Below, one piece after another: positions 46,481 to 58,707 of a DNA stretch of 64,000 nucleotides (positions are counted from its first letter, which is position 1; each line of letters opens with the position of its first letter). The stretch covers positions 154,026,006-154,090,005 of the forward strand of contig CM060955.1 of the NCBI GenBank assembly GCA_030765055.1, given 5' to 3'. Made by a program: the position numbers and the translations under genes. The notes beneath the pieces are model-generated. The model was not told where the DNA came from, did no database searches, and saw nothing but the letters and a program-made list of their open reading frames with translations. Source of the DNA: Mantis religiosa. Taxonomy: Eukaryota; Arthropoda; Insecta; Mantodea; Mantidae.

Positions 46481-48500
46481 ATATTGTGCCTAGAAACAAA
46501 ATTCCGCTAAAATCTGTACAAGTTTCAGAAATTGAAACTTTCTTTTATATTTTTCATTGCTATAGAAGGCGACATTTGGGTAATTCTGATATAAAAACAA
46601 TTGGCGGGTGACTCTGTTCTTCCCTAGCGGACGGTAGTGTGTTGCTGTGCTACAACGACATTTGTAGACGAAGAATTTAACTACCTGAGACAGTTAAGTG
46701 TGTAATACGATTGTGTTTCTTCAGTCTAAGTGACAAATCGTGCTTCCTTTCCGGAAAGGAGATGTGTAATTGCTCCAATTCTGACATTTTATTAATTTTA
46801 GGTTCGTATAAGATAGATTTATAACGCATGTGCTTTGAAATTACTCCAAAAAATTGTACAATGAGAAACTATAGACTTTCTTACATCCATAACCCTCCTT
46901 GTTGTTATGATGGCTACTTAATCAATGCTGCCAACGGGCAAAAATAAACACCGCTACAACAGCAAGGTAAGCGGGATAATATAACGCGGGGGTTCAATAT
47001 TTGTATATCTTTTCCACTTACGTCCTTCAACATTACGTCATATCGGGCGATGAATGAAATGATGCACAAATGAACCCAGAAATATGGAGAACGGTATAAC
47101 TAATTCTGTGTGGACGCTATGGGTAAAAAGCAATTCATAGGTGGAAAGTGTGTGTGAGATACTCAAAGATATTAATATACAAGCTTAAGAATGTGCTATT
47201 GTGTTCTCTTAATGACATTATGTACTGAAATTGAATGTCCCACCGTTTTTTCCCTTCCCATTCTTTCACTGTGATAATCTTATTCATCCTCTAATTGCAG
47301 GCGATTAGCATTAGTTACCGCTCGGAATAAAAATGCAAACGGAAGTATACAGAAACCTCTTCATTGAACAACTTACCATTTGACAATTTAGAGTGTCCAG
47401 GCTTAAATGCAAAGCAAAAGTTTTTATATGGCTTTTGTAAAATAATCTCAAAATATTGGTCCAATTCTCCGACGCTTACGTTACATGTTGGGGGACTATT
47501 GTGTGTTTAAATGAGATGATGTTTGTCCTTGAACGATACTAGACGAGCAACCAATCGGAGTCCTAATTGCATTTCCCGTTAGTGGCAGCTGAATCCATCT
47601 CTAAAATGTGATCCATGAGGAGGATATAGAGTAAGGTGTCTAACATAACCGTACAACTCCCGTATTTTATCTCAAATAGGTTTCTAATACAACTAAATGA
47701 ATCACCAATATATTGTCACAATGCATCGTGACGTAAGCGCTGTGATGAACATCATTATTGTTTGGCATGTGTGCGTGTACGTATATTTGTAATTACTCAC
47801 AACTCAAATGTAAACTTTTGACATGACATGATAAAAGAATTGTTATGAATTAGCCAAGGTGTTGTTAAATTCGAGAGAGATAGAGTAGACAGTACACTTC
47901 CTCTTGGCCTGAAGAATGCTGCATCGGTAAAACGGGTGTCCTCTCATTGTATACTTGTTTACAAATGGTTCGTAACGTCCATTTGCTCTAGAGAGTGCAA
48001 ACCAATATTATTCAGTTGTTCTTCCGTTGGGAAAATTGTATCAGATTGATTAACTTGCAGCTGAAGTTAGTCACGAAGTAATCCGCCCCCCCCCCCCCCA
48101 CATTTATCACTTGCAATAGAGACCATCTGAGGGAATGTGGGCACATATTATGCTGGAAACAGAAATAATACGTATAAACTGACTGATGTTGAAGACTTAT
48201 TTACGAAGGAAACGACAAGTTAACACAAGACTGACTAAACTGCGTGACACATGCAGATAAGGTACAAATGCCGAATTTTGGAACGAAACAGCACGTGACG
48301 AGATTTTGGAGACTATGATCATAAATGTTCAATACACGGACGAGCAGACAAAGACAATAACGAATTTTCTCTTGACGTAAGTGACATTCGCATATAGTTC
48401 TTTTGATTAGCAAAAAAGGTAATTCAGAAAACAAGTGCATGAAATACAATTGTTATTTCTACAACTGCATTATTACTAAAGTTCGGAAAATACATTTTGT
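46481..48500. repeat. Duplicated block (copy of 58325-61119)
   Basis: Collinear, closely similar to 58325-61119. The other copy carries a Penelope-like insertion at the position that reads 'agaaactatagactttctt' here (46863). The block contains a headless SINE-A tail (47030-47085), a C14 run (48086-48099) and the 'gacggtagtgtgttgctgtg' segment, also seen antisense at 54.87-54.95 kb. No frame is conserved between the copies. Confidence 0.82.
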
Positions 48501-48944
48501 TTTATGTTTAAGTCATGCACTAATGTGAACGATGCTAAATTGTATCTATATTGTACACATATACCAATATAGACCGAAAAGAGGTATCGAATTTTGTAAC
48601 AAAATTCTCCTAAACCTGTATAAGTAGCAGAAATTCAAACCTTGATTTTCATTCATTATTGCAATTTAGTTCCAAGCATTCGATTTTGAATAACTCTATC
48701 ACGCTATAAATGTGGCTGACCTTCTCCTTTCCAAATAAGATGCTGAACTGGGTACAGAAGAGTTGTGTACATTGTGACAATGTTTGGCAATAAATATTTG
48801 TACCACAAGAAACATCCTACTTCATTCTTTACTCTCCACATTCCTACGTAGTAGTTTTCGGAAATTCCTGTTGATTATCATCCTTGTAACATAGGATTAA
48901 ATGAGCACTGTGGCGGCAATATCTGTGTTTTAAGAGTGTGTTGT
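48501..48944 (+). repeat. Array unit fragment
   Basis: Matches 43100-43600 and 19830-20130 ('caatatagaccgaaaagagg', 'ctgaactgggtacagaagag'). It carries no core. It ends where the antisense Gypsy LTR starts. Confidence 0.65.
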
Positions 48945-49365
48945 GCTTTGTGGGTTCGTGAAATTACAAGTGCAGGTTACAAACCCTAAAAATTGCCCTT
49001 TATCGCCGTAGAAACACAATTACACATAAAACTTGCAGATCATCCACCACAAACAAAGTCCACGTTTACAAATGTCCACGTGCACGCGCCCAATTACCGA
49101 CTGAATGACTGACTCACCTGTATTTTTCTTTTGAATTAATGTGCCTGTTGCCGGTAAACTGGATCCGGCTTACAGGCTCTAAGCTTACATAAATGTATAT
49201 TCTGACTGACTATGGCAGGCGGGGGAACCTTTTATAGTCACTATTCCTGAAGTTCATGGAATGTCCTCAAACAATCAAGACGACCATAGACGTTTCGACG
49301 AGCCTTTATCTCGTTACTGAACTGCTCGTCTCTTTGAATTCATCGGCCACGCCACTTCCCCAACA
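48945..49365 (-). repeat. 3' LTR of antisense Gypsy element
   Basis: On the minus strand it starts TGTTGGGGAAG at 49365, has TATAAAAGG at about 49230-49237, and ends 'tttcacgaacccacaaa' near 48949. The purine run 'gtagggagcagtg' lies about 12 bases upstream of its start. Its first ~100 bases resemble the inverted LTR piece at 32843-32992, so the two families are related. Confidence 0.75.
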
Positions 49366-49390
49366 ATTCGTTCGCGACACTGCTCCCTAC

Positions 49391-49979
49391 TCAAGGCTGG
49401 TCGTCCCGAACAGCACTATCGTAGCGGGGCAGACTGTCCACGTGTACCACCAACATCTTCCTTCGGGGCACCTTCTGGATGCGGCAGACTACGTCATTAA
49501 TCCTCTTTACCACCCGGTACGGTCCTTGCCATGGCTGCTGAAGTTTCGGGCAGCGTCCCTTGTCCGGGTAGGATGGCACAACCAGACCAAGTCACCTGTA
49601 TTGGTCTCTTCAACAAGAATATAGTACTATAGCACTTACTTCTGATGATAAGAAATTAGTTAATTTATAACATTAGTATGTCATACTAAAATTATTAGAT
49701 ATAGCTAATATTTCTTCCCTTGGCTGTTGGCTGTTTTGGGTCCGGCGGGCTCCCAAAAGCCAGGTCACAAGGGAGGCATACTCTCGGCCAAACTGGCATT
49801 ATCCCAGTGGTGTCGTTTGTTGCCGAGCGGTATGCCAGCAGAAACAGTGGTAACTTGACGTTCCATTCTCCCTGACAGCTGGCCACGAACTTCCTGAGAT
49901 GTTTTTCTAGGGTCTTGATGTCTCTATCCACCATGCCTTCCGAATTCGGGTGTAGGGGTATTGTGCGCGTCTTGTTCAC
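49391..49979 (-). pseudogene. Gypsy integrase, two fragments
   Basis: 49979-49710 (minus) encodes the end of the integrase core (TIPLHPNSEGMVDRDIKTLE, LPLFLLAYRSATNDTTGI, LPCDLAFG). 49579-49391 encodes the C-terminal GPY-type module (WQGPYRVVKRINDVVCRI) and MLVVHVDSLPRYDSAV, as in the element at 86-2408. Between them about 115 bp of AT-rich unrelated sequence replaces the expected linker. The zinc domain, first catalytic residues and all upstream pol are gone. Confidence 0.82.
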
Positions 49980-50640
49980 CCCAAGTCTTTCCAGTGCCTC
50001 TTCATAAGGTTATACTTCATTAACCACAGAGCCCACACAGAATTCGTGGTGTCATTCTGCATTTTCTGGGTTCATTTCACCCATTTCATCATTGCCCGAT
50101 ATGACTTAAAATTGGGCGACATAATTAAAAGTATTGCATTCCCCACCTTACCTTAATCCTTTTCGCCCGTTATTCCTTTTTTTCGTAATTTACATCCTCT
50201 AACGTTGTCATATCGGACAATGAATGATATGGGTGAAATGATGCTCAAATGACGGAATCCACTGAGCTTAGAGTTACCCGACAGGATAAGGGAAAACCCA
50301 GAAAGAAACATCTAGAAAACTCACCTTTGCCCATTTGTGTCACTCATTAACATTGGACGATATGAATAATATTGTATTCCCCGCCTTACCTTAATCCTTT
50401 TCGCACGCTATTCTTTCTCTCTTTCTTTCTTTCCTTTTTTGTGTAATTTACTGCTCTAACGTTGTCATATCGGACAATGAATGATATGGGTGAAATGATG
50501 CTCAAATGACGGAATCCACTGAGCTTAGAGTTACCCGACAGGATAAGGGAAAACCCAGAAAGAAACATCTAGACAACTCACCTTTCCCAAGGAGGAATAT
50601 TATGGACGTAAGAAAGTTTGTTTTCCTAATGTAGAAGCTT
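49980..50640 (-). repeat. SINE family A, tandemly duplicated
   Basis: Two antisense SINE bodies about 259 bp apart: 'atcggacaatgaatgatatg' at 50208 and again at 50467. Each continues through 'agcttagagttacccgac' and 'gaaagaaacatctag', and both have lost the tRNA-like head. The two are nearly identical, differing mainly in a pyrimidine tract, which points to a local tandem duplication. An upstream sense-like tail piece lies at 50060-50110. Confidence 0.7.
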
Positions 50641-51563
50641 TTGGAGCAATTTTAATGCACATTCCTGCTGTTTACCTCCGCCCGGCGCCATCCGTTCCTT
50701 ATCGCTCCCGCGCCGCGCTTTCTTAAGTCATGGGTTCACTACAGTAATTTGAGGAAATAGCACAAATCATGCGCAATGATGTCAGTAGGGGTAAGTAGTA
50801 TAATGGCGCTCAGCATCACGATTAAGCATGCTGCTCTTGGAAACATGCCTGTCAAATGGAAATCCATCGAATTAAGAAGCAGAGATCTATACAGCTTGAT
50901 CATCAAGTTAAGTAGTTACGTTTCTTTGACCCAATTAATGTTCTACACTTACGCCATCTCCTGACCTGTCATTTAATTTAGTAAAAACAGTCTTTTTTCA
51001 GTGATGCGAGTACTGATAGTGTTTTGTCTTTGTTTATATCCAGTGACACATTTGTGGTTATAACATTTATTAACATATCCTGATGGTGGGAGAGATGTGA
51101 TATATGGTATTCTCCAGGATCTTCGCAGTTTAACAGATTTTTTGGTTCCAATGAACGAAATTCTTCAAAAAGTCGCTGTTTGAGTTGATCTTTAAATAAC
51201 AAACTCTGCCCACTGAATGTCTGAATTTTATCACAACATGTTTCTACCGCGAAAAGAAATAATTTATGCCACGTTTAGTCGTTAATATGTTCATGTAACA
51301 AATTCAGATGACTTTAACAGTCCAATTGTCGTAAATGGCAATGAAGGAAGTATCGCTTGTATGTTTCTAGAGATTATTTTATATTTTGTTTGAATAGGAT
51401 CGTTTAATTATATCTTGTTTTCTGAGTAAAGAAATATATGCACTTCTCTGAGAACTAATTAAATTATAAAACCTGTAGGATACACATTTGTCTTTTTGAT
51501 GTAGGTTAATGTAAGTTAAGTAATTACGTCATAAAGGAAGCAAATATGGATAATCTTATGTTA
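50641..51563. repeat. Array unit fragment and spacer
   Basis: 51100-51540 matches the mid-to-end part of the array unit ('attctccaggatcttcgcag', 'aagtaattacgtcataaagg'). 50690-50990 is unclassified and slightly more GC-rich at its start. No gene. Confidence 0.6.
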
Positions 51564-52869
51564 TACGTGGACTGTTCAATAAAGAATTATCATAATTTTT
51601 ATGGTCATAATTTTTCGCACTAAAATACAGCCTTATTATATTCTGTTAGCTTTATGTGAAACAAACACGCCGTAGTAGTTTTATTGTTAGTACTCCTGGT
51701 TCCCGTCTGTGTGAACTAGACAAGTTCAGATATGCTCAGTATCGCCTACCTCTGCAATGGAGGTAACACGCAAGGAACGATATTGCAGCTTTGAAATTCT
51801 GCTTTTGTCTGAACAAATCTTCAGTTGAGGCCTATACAATGTTACAGGAGTCCTATTGAGAGTCTGTTCTTCACTACAGCAAAGCTCGAAGGTGGTTTAA
51901 AGTGTTTAAAGATGGGAGATAATCAATTTCAAAGGAAGGTGGACAGGTTTTCCAACTAGTGCTCTTACGGAAGAAAGTATCAACACTGCTACTGTCATTG
52001 TGAGAGAGGATCGACGAATTACCTTAAGATCACTTTCTGAAATACTGAAACATTCATTGGGTGCCACCCACGCGTTGGTGACAGAAACATTACACAAGAG
52101 ACGTGTTTGTGCGCGATGTGTTCCAGGACTGTTGAATCCCGAAGACAAGGACATTCGTATGCAGGTCTACATGCAGTTAAAGTTGATGTCACAGGAAGAT
52201 CCGAAGCTTCTTTCAAACGCAAGCACTGCTGATGAACCTTGGCTACATCATTTTGATCCTGAGAGTAAACAGCTAAGCTCAGTGTGAATATCTCCTTCAT
52301 CACCAACACCCAAAAAGCAAAAGAGCTAGGAAAGTTATGGTCATCTCATTCTTTGATATTCATGGAATGGTTTAACTGCATGTACCTGCACACACATCAG
52401 TAACTGAACAATGCTACAGGAATGTCCTGAAAATATTGCAAGTCCATATCAGGCGCAGAAGACCACATTTCCGTGAAGCAGGCTGGATCCTGGGTCACGA
52501 TAATGTGCGACCCTCTATTGCCAATTTTGTTCCTGAATATCTTGCAAAAATCAACGTGAAGTGCATCCCTCATCCTCCCTAAGCTCCGGATTTAGCTCCA
52601 TGGGACTTGTTTCTATACCCTAAGTTGAAGAAACGCCTTCGTGGGAGGTATTATCCAACATCAGAAGCAGTGGTGAAGGCTGCGGAGGTGATTTTGAAGG
52701 ATCTCTCAAAAATGGTTTCCAGCCAGTGTTTGAAGACTGGCAGAAACGCTGGGAGAAGTGTATGGCATTCGAAGTGGACTATTTTGAGAAGGACCATCAT
52801 AATTATGAGGATTAACAAGGGTACGTTGTCAAAAAAATTGCGATCATTCATTATTGAACAGTCCTCGTA
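51564..52869 (+). mobile_element. Full-length mariner element (1306 bp), decayed
   Basis: Flanked by TA (51562-51563 and 52870-52871). Terminal inverted repeats of about 24 bp: TACGTGGACTGTTCAATAA at the left, and TACGAGGACTGTTCAATAA on the reverse strand at the right. The size is typical of mariner. It lies in a copy of the array unit end. Confidence 0.9.
51758..52815 (+). pseudogene. mariner transposase pseudogene
   Basis: From ATG near 51758 the N-terminal HTH region is recognisable (MEVTRKERYCSFEILLL; RRWFKVF further on). 51997-52287 is a continuous stretch ending in the first catalytic segment (ADEPWLHHFDPESK). GWILGHDNVRPSIANF (second catalytic Asp) is near 52490 and APDLAPWDLFLYPKLKKRL (third Asp) near 52595. 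The spacing fits the D,D34D pattern of mariner. At least four frameshifts or stops separate these pieces. The C-terminus (FEDWQKRWEKCM) is still readable. It would have cut and pasted the element at TA sites; it cannot now be translated as one protein. Confidence 0.88.
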
Positions 52870-52872
52870 TAA

Positions 52873-55200
52873 TTACAAATACCCTACATTGTCCTGAACG
52901 TTAGCAAAGTTAACGTAAGTAAATATTATTCAAAGAAGCACCATTTGGTTGAAAGAAACTACAGGTTTATTTTAACTACTCAGTGCCTCAAATGATTTCT
53001 TACAATCTGATTGGTTAAAATTTGCATTCCCTTCTGCAGTTGTATTGCATGTGTAGTAAACGAAGTCGACGGAAGAAGAAATAAAAGTTTGCTGTAAGAA
53101 TTATGGATACTTAAGGTAGATAGCGTATTAATAAAAGTAGTGTAAGATAACGTTGCTAAATTTATACCAAGTCAAACTATGTTAGTTACAGGACAAATAG
53201 TTACAGATACGATGTAAGGTATAATACGTCAGGTCACTCATTGAAACACTGTAGTGACAAACAAGTCTGTATTAACTGTAGTCATGAATCATTGATAAAA
53301 TAAACTGTGTAAATTATGATCTAGATGTGACAGCAGCGAATGTATAACATATGTTTTTGAATCTATACAGTTTTCATTTCAGAAATACTAAATCATACAT
53401 GGAGTTCACTCATTCAAAAAGAAAATCTAGTTTTAATTACATTACATTAATCTCCAGGATTTATTAGAGTAAAGAAAGCCTAGGGTGGTCAGTTTGCAAT
53501 CTTCATTACATTTATGGACTTAAACATAAATGTCAATATAAATATATCTTGTGTCATTGTTGAAGATGCTGAACGTGTATATCACTTTGGTGCTTACCTC
53601 ACTTTTTAGTATTGACTTTTGCAGAAACGATGTATATAATTCTACACTATAAAGATTACGCCACGAAGAAAATCGGTACAAACCTGCAATTCTAATGTCC
53701 GCGTGTTTCCTGAGTAACTGTGACTACAGCGACAACAGCGGAAGTCTCATGCAGCACTAAGTACACGTAGGATGTTATAGATGACGCGCAAGTTGTAACT
53801 GCTTGTATATATTCTTATGGCTTAAGTGTTAAGAATCTTACAGTGAATATTAGAACAGTGATGCTTTATTATGAATTAGAACATTTTCTAAGTGTGAACG
53901 ATAGTAAACTGTGGCCATATTAGTTATTAAAATGATTATAAATCAAAAATAATTATTATGTTCGAAACCAAAAGGGTCCATAAGCCTGTACAACTACCAG
54001 AAATTTTAGCTTCTTCTATATTCCTTCTTCATAATTATATGTTTCATTACCGGTAACAATATGGTATACATATATCTGCTAAACACTGCCAAGTGCGATA
54101 GCAAATTCCGTGCCACTTTAAGTTTTCCGAAAGTCTTGGTCCGAACCAAACATTTTGAGTATCTCATGTACTTTGTATCTTTCAAATGTTGGCACTAACA
54201 ACGAAATGAAGAGGTAAAGTTCTGCTGTAAATAATGCGTGTCCTATACAGCTTGTCAAATTCTTATTAAATATAACAATTAACAGAGCTTCTGAGTTCTC
54301 TCTTTAAAGACTTAGTGCTATATTTGTACATAGTTTCTGGTATCTTCATTTAAAATTTATGTGTAAAACTATGTAGTTTTTTTATTTTATTTTTGTTACG
54401 CTTTTCTTCCAAGGAATTTCTTAATATTATTGCTATTTTTCTCTGTATAAAATTTTGGAATTCAAGAATCTTTTAGTATCCTTTCCGGTTTTGTTGTACC
54501 TACAGAATACCCTAGTGTTCAGTTAGCTATCTTGTTATTGTTGCAGTAATATGCTTTGGAATTCCAAAATGTGGGAAAAATAATACAGATGTGTTGTATA
54601 ACCTCAACAGCATTTTGAGTGATCTCATTCTCTCGTTGTTTATTAACGCTGTATTTGTTTTAAATGCATAATTACTGAACTATAACGGGAATACTAAAGC
54701 TATAATGCTTATTAGAAGACAATTATTTATATACAACAGGAAAATAGTCAAGTTTAGAAGTGATCTCTTGCGATCTTTTTCAGAAATAAGTTGGCCAACT
54801 TTCGAACTCACATCTCGCGCACTCATGAATACTTTACCTTACTTTCCTCAGCGTATTTAACTGTCTGAGGTAGTTAACTTCTTCGTCCACAAAGGTCGTT
54901 CCGAAGCAAAATACTAACGTCCCTTAGGGAGCAGATTTTGACAAACTAACCCGACTCTCCCGCCAATCCGAAATAACCACGCTTACCTTAGGTCTAACTG
55001 AAAGATGCTACTGAAGTCTCCCTATTAAATTATTGGAGGGGAATGGAATACTTTCTATAGTCAAATCACTACCTAACACAGAAAGTAATAACTACTTATC
55101 ATTTTAGATAAGTATCGCAATTGGGAAATTGAGAACACTAATCAGGGATGCATCAGAAATTGTTCAGTCTATAAAATAAAATTTATCGGATTAAATTAAG
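52873..55200 (+). repeat. Array copy 18 and related repeat
   Basis: Core at about 53672-53805. 52975-53420 matches 9050-9840, and inverted 56950-57250. 54090-54200 resembles 13480-13530. 54850-54960 is an antisense piece of the 46.6 kb block. No gene. Confidence 0.65.
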
Positions 55201-55778
55201 TTTTATAACAAGATCTAGACAACAATATGACCACCGGAAGTGTGGAATGCTTCAACCCTACAACAAGCGCTTCGTCTTTCTTCCGACCTGATATCATGCG
55301 CCACAGTGGCCGTCATTTGGGTTTTGGATGGAACTCTATTCCATGTAATCAAACGTCGATATCTGAAGACAAAGTATAGCACAAAGAGGATTAATGACAC
55401 AAGAGCATATGTCCGTCCGTCGTCCGTCTGTTGGCAGGCTGAGGAACAGCTCGATGTGGGTTAAGACGTGCTCAGGATAGAGCTTAAACATGTAGTGGCG
55501 GGATGTGGGTGTTGCAGGAGGTGGGGTGAATATTAGTTAAGGGGAAGAAAGGGGGTAGCCTGTTACTCCTCAACGGCTGCACACTCGGGTGCAGGGGGTC
55601 TCGTGCACTGCTGGTGGATTAGTTAATAAACTAGGAAAATAAGTTTAGATATCCAGACAAAAATGTTGCGAGATTGTAATTTTGTTTAGGCTGCAGTGAG
55701 TGCCTTATGGTTACCGCTAGTGTCCGCTAGCCATGCGTGGTAGCTGGTATTGCTTTAGGCGACGTTCACGTGTTAAAT
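55201..55778. other. Unclassified, more GC-rich stretch
   Basis: No copy elsewhere in the window and no recognisable protein. It continues after the LINE insertion at 56582-56880 ('ttggcgccccggcgcc'), so the two parts were once joined. It may be part of an unrecognised element. Confidence 0.4.
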
Positions 55779-56570
55779 AGTTCTTATCTTAAGGTCTACT
55801 GTAATCTGGCTGTCCGTGTTCACTATGCTTAATTTATTTCCAGAAATAAAGGCCAAGATCAAGCATCTGCAGGACAACGGCTGGACCATCGACATAAAAT
55901 GGCTAAAGGCACACGTGGGACTACGCGGGAACGAAATAGCAGACCAGACGGCAAAGGAGGCTGCACAGGAAGACAACGGGGAGATTATCTACAGCGAGAT
56001 ACCTAGGACACACATAATCAAGGAGGCAGAAGAGAAAGGACTGCGAAGGTGGCAAGACCAATGGGAGAACACAACAAAAGGAAGAATCAGCAAAAAATTT
56101 CTTCCCTTCTGTGCAAGAACGACTACAAATATGGATCCCACTCAACGGACAGACTACCGCCATCCTAACTGGACATGGGAAGACAAGGGACTACTACAAC
56201 AGATTCAAAATATCGGAAAGTGCAATGTGCAAATGTGAACTACAAAACCAAACAGTAGATCATTTAATATACAACTGTCCTCTTCTGAACAGTGAAAGAC
56301 TAGAACTCAAACAAAACATTAGTCTGAGGGTGGACAGTGGCCGGCAACAAACAGTGATCTAATCAAGCACTACCACAAACAATTTTTAAAATTCATAAAC
56401 AAAATAGACTTAGAAAAAATGTAAAAGCATAACCAAAATTGTATCATATAACGAGAAATTGTAACACTTGTAAAAATTGTAATTACTACAACTCGTTGTA
56501 ATAAGTTTAAGGAATGCATGTAGTGTTATGATGTAACGGAGCATGCAGTGTAATAAATAAATTTAAAAAA
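55779..56570 (+). mobile_element. 5'-truncated LINE with RNase H end
   Basis: Flanked by an exact 11-bp target duplication ACGTGTTAAAT (55768-55778 and 56571-56581). It contains the RNase H C-terminus, the zinc-knuckle region and about 210 bp of untranslated sequence, ending in 'taataaataaatttaaaaaa'. The first ~50 bases are inverted relative to the rest. Confidence 0.88.
55829..56362 (+). pseudogene. LINE RNase H and C-terminal knuckle
   Basis: 55829 to about 56100 encodes the second half of a LINE RNase H (IKWLKAHVGLRGNEIADQTA carries the His and last Asp), followed by a linker. From about 56111 a different frame carries LTGHGKTRDYYNRFKI, the zinc-knuckle-like CKCELQNQTVDHLIYNCPLL, and a stop at 56362, so one frameshift lies near 56100. 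The preceding RNase H part (TDSQITVDLK) is encoded on the opposite strand at 55779-55828. RNase H at the ORF2 end is found in I-, R1-LOA- and some Jockey-like LINEs; the exact clade is not fixed. Confidence 0.85.
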
Positions 56571-56581
56571 ACGTGTTAAAT

Positions 56582-57294
56582 GATCCGGAAGTGATACGAC
56601 TACGGCGCTGTGATGTTGAGTTAACTCTCGTAAGATTTGGCGCCCCGGCGCCTAATTTCATCCTCCACATAACGGAGGGATGGAGCTTCGTGAATTAGCC
56701 TCACGAAACCTTGTGCATAAATAACCCGAAGGCTTTACTCTGTATATACTGGAGCAGTATCAGATTAGATCCTGGCGGCCATACCTCTGACTTCACACAC
56801 GTAGAACATGATAGGGAGGACTAGAACCTGCTAAAGGCGCAACTTCACTGAAACAGACATCACATACCGCCACACTGGGGAATAAAAGCTGTATTGAGTT
56901 CCTTTATCATCTTTAAAACACATATGGCTTTAAACTCTACATTTCTGAACATTTTCCAATACATAAGATTCAAAATCATATGTTATACATTCGCTGCTTT
57001 CAGCTCTAGCTTACAATTTACACAGTTTATTTTATCAACGATTCATGACTACAGTTAATACAGACTTGTTTGTCACGACACTGTTTCAATGAGTGACCCG
57101 AGGTATTATACGTCACATCGTATCTCTAAGTATTTTTCCTGTAACTAACATAGTTTGACTTGGTATACGATTAACAACGTTAATTTACACTACTTTTATT
57201 GATGTGATATGTACCTAAATCATAGACGGGATTTACTTATTGGAGAAGCAAATCCAGTTTTTATTACGTTAAATTATATTGGGTACTGATTTTG
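56582..57294. repeat. Unclassified stretch and inverted repeat arm
   Basis: 56582-56880 continues the GC-richer sequence before the LINE. 56950-57250 is the reverse complement of 53095-53390 ('tacagacttgtttgtcacga', 'tgtaactaacatagtttgac'). No gene. Confidence 0.6.
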
Positions 57295-57795
57295 CCCCCT
57301 CAAAAATGTACAATCTACCAGTACCATGAACAGACATAACGCTCTAGACCATCTCCTTTGAAGGGTGTTTTACAGTTGGTTGCACTCACTGAGGATGAAA
57401 CTCTTATTCAGTTGACCTCCGCATATCCTGACTGCTTTCGTCAGTAACTTAAAACTTGGATTCATCACTACAGCACACCAGGAAAGACAAATCAATATTA
57501 ATGGCAGCCATTGGTCAACAACATACTTAATAAGTTATCCCAAATAATACCTTGAATACTCTATGAAGGTTATCCATTATTGAATCTGGTTGTTGAATTA
57601 AATTTGCTTTGTGAGAAGGAGTAACACAGTGTATCACATTAATTACTTTTCCCAGTAGACCAAAGTTTAATTTCAATTACTCAGTCGAGTCTCTTTCTTG
57701 CCATATCTGCTGTGAGCTTTGCTTTTTACTGGGTCTCCCAGCTTTCGAACTGCCATCGAACAGGTTTCTCCTGATAGTTCTTGCTGATACCTCTA
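57295..57795 (-). pseudogene. Tc1-like transposase fragment
   Basis: The minus strand encodes SARTIRRNLFDGSSKAGRPSKK (shown at about 57780-57715), the second HTH and GRPR-like motif of Tc1-type transposases. Further on (about 57480-57330) come CSDESKF (first catalytic Asp) and a stretch with VQPTVKHPSK...MSVHGTGRLYI. Stops and frameshifts interrupt it, about 230 bp between the two parts are poorly readable, and the rest of the catalytic domain is missing. No terminal repeats were found. Confidence 0.7.
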
Positions 57796-58324
57796 CCTAC
57801 TAAGGTAATCTGCAGGATATCCCTGTGTGTTATCATTGAAGATGCTGAACATTGGTATTCACACGACGTTTCAGTTTTGGGCTGCAGATAACAACTTTTT
57901 TTAAGATTCAGATGATCCCACAACTTATATTTCCTTAAAATGTTGATTTTTAATTTTTGGGTAGACTTCGTTTTCTCCTCTACCTACTATGTATGTAATA
58001 CTTAACATTAAATGAAATATCCACGAAGAAAACCTGTACAAACCTGCAGTTCAAACGCCCCGCGTGTTTCTGAGTAACTGTGACTACAGCGACACACAAT
58101 GGAAGTATCGTGCAACGTGAAGTACACGGAGCATGTTATAGATGTCACGCAAGCTGGAATTGCTATCTATATATTAATATGTATTAGCAGTTAAGAACCT
58201 TTAACATAACAGTATAACAGTTATGCTACATTTTCAATTAAAATGCTTCGTAAATCTGGAAAACAGAAAATTGTAGCCATATTTTATATAGAAATCAATA
58301 TACACTGACAACAATTATTGTGCC
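57796..58324 (+). repeat. Long-period array, copy 19
   Basis: Core at about 58032-58163, preceded by 'gatgctgaacattggtattc' and 'tcctctacctactatgtatg' as in the copy at 38.83 kb. No gene. Confidence 0.72.
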
Positions 58325-58707
58325 TACAAACAAAATTCCGCTAAAACCTTTACAAGTTTCAGAAATTCTAACCTTCTTTTATACTTCTAATTGCAATAAA
58401 ACCTTTTTCTTAACATAATTCTGATATAAAACCAGTAGGCGGATAACTCTGCTGTTCCCTAGCGGACGGTAGTGTATTGTTGTGCTAGAACGACATTTGT
58501 GGACGAATAATTTAACTATCTGAGACAGTTGAGTGTATAATACGATTGTGTTTCTTCAGTCTATGTAAGAAATCGAGCTTCCTTTCCGGAAAGGAGATGT
58601 GTAATTGCTCCATTACTGGCATTTTTTAATTTTAGGTTCGTTTAAGTTAAATTTATAACGCATGTGCTTTAAAATTGCTCCAAAAATTGTACAATAAGAA
58701 AATATAG

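Noticed and set aside
49256..49624. 122-codon + frame
   Set aside because: Antisense shadow of the Gypsy integrase end and LTR on the minus strand.
52019..52309. Minus-strand frames of 82-96 codons over the mariner
   Set aside because: Antisense of the transposase coding sequence.
54855..54960. Separate inverted element
   Set aside because: Only an antisense fragment of the 46.6/58.4 kb block; too short to define ends.
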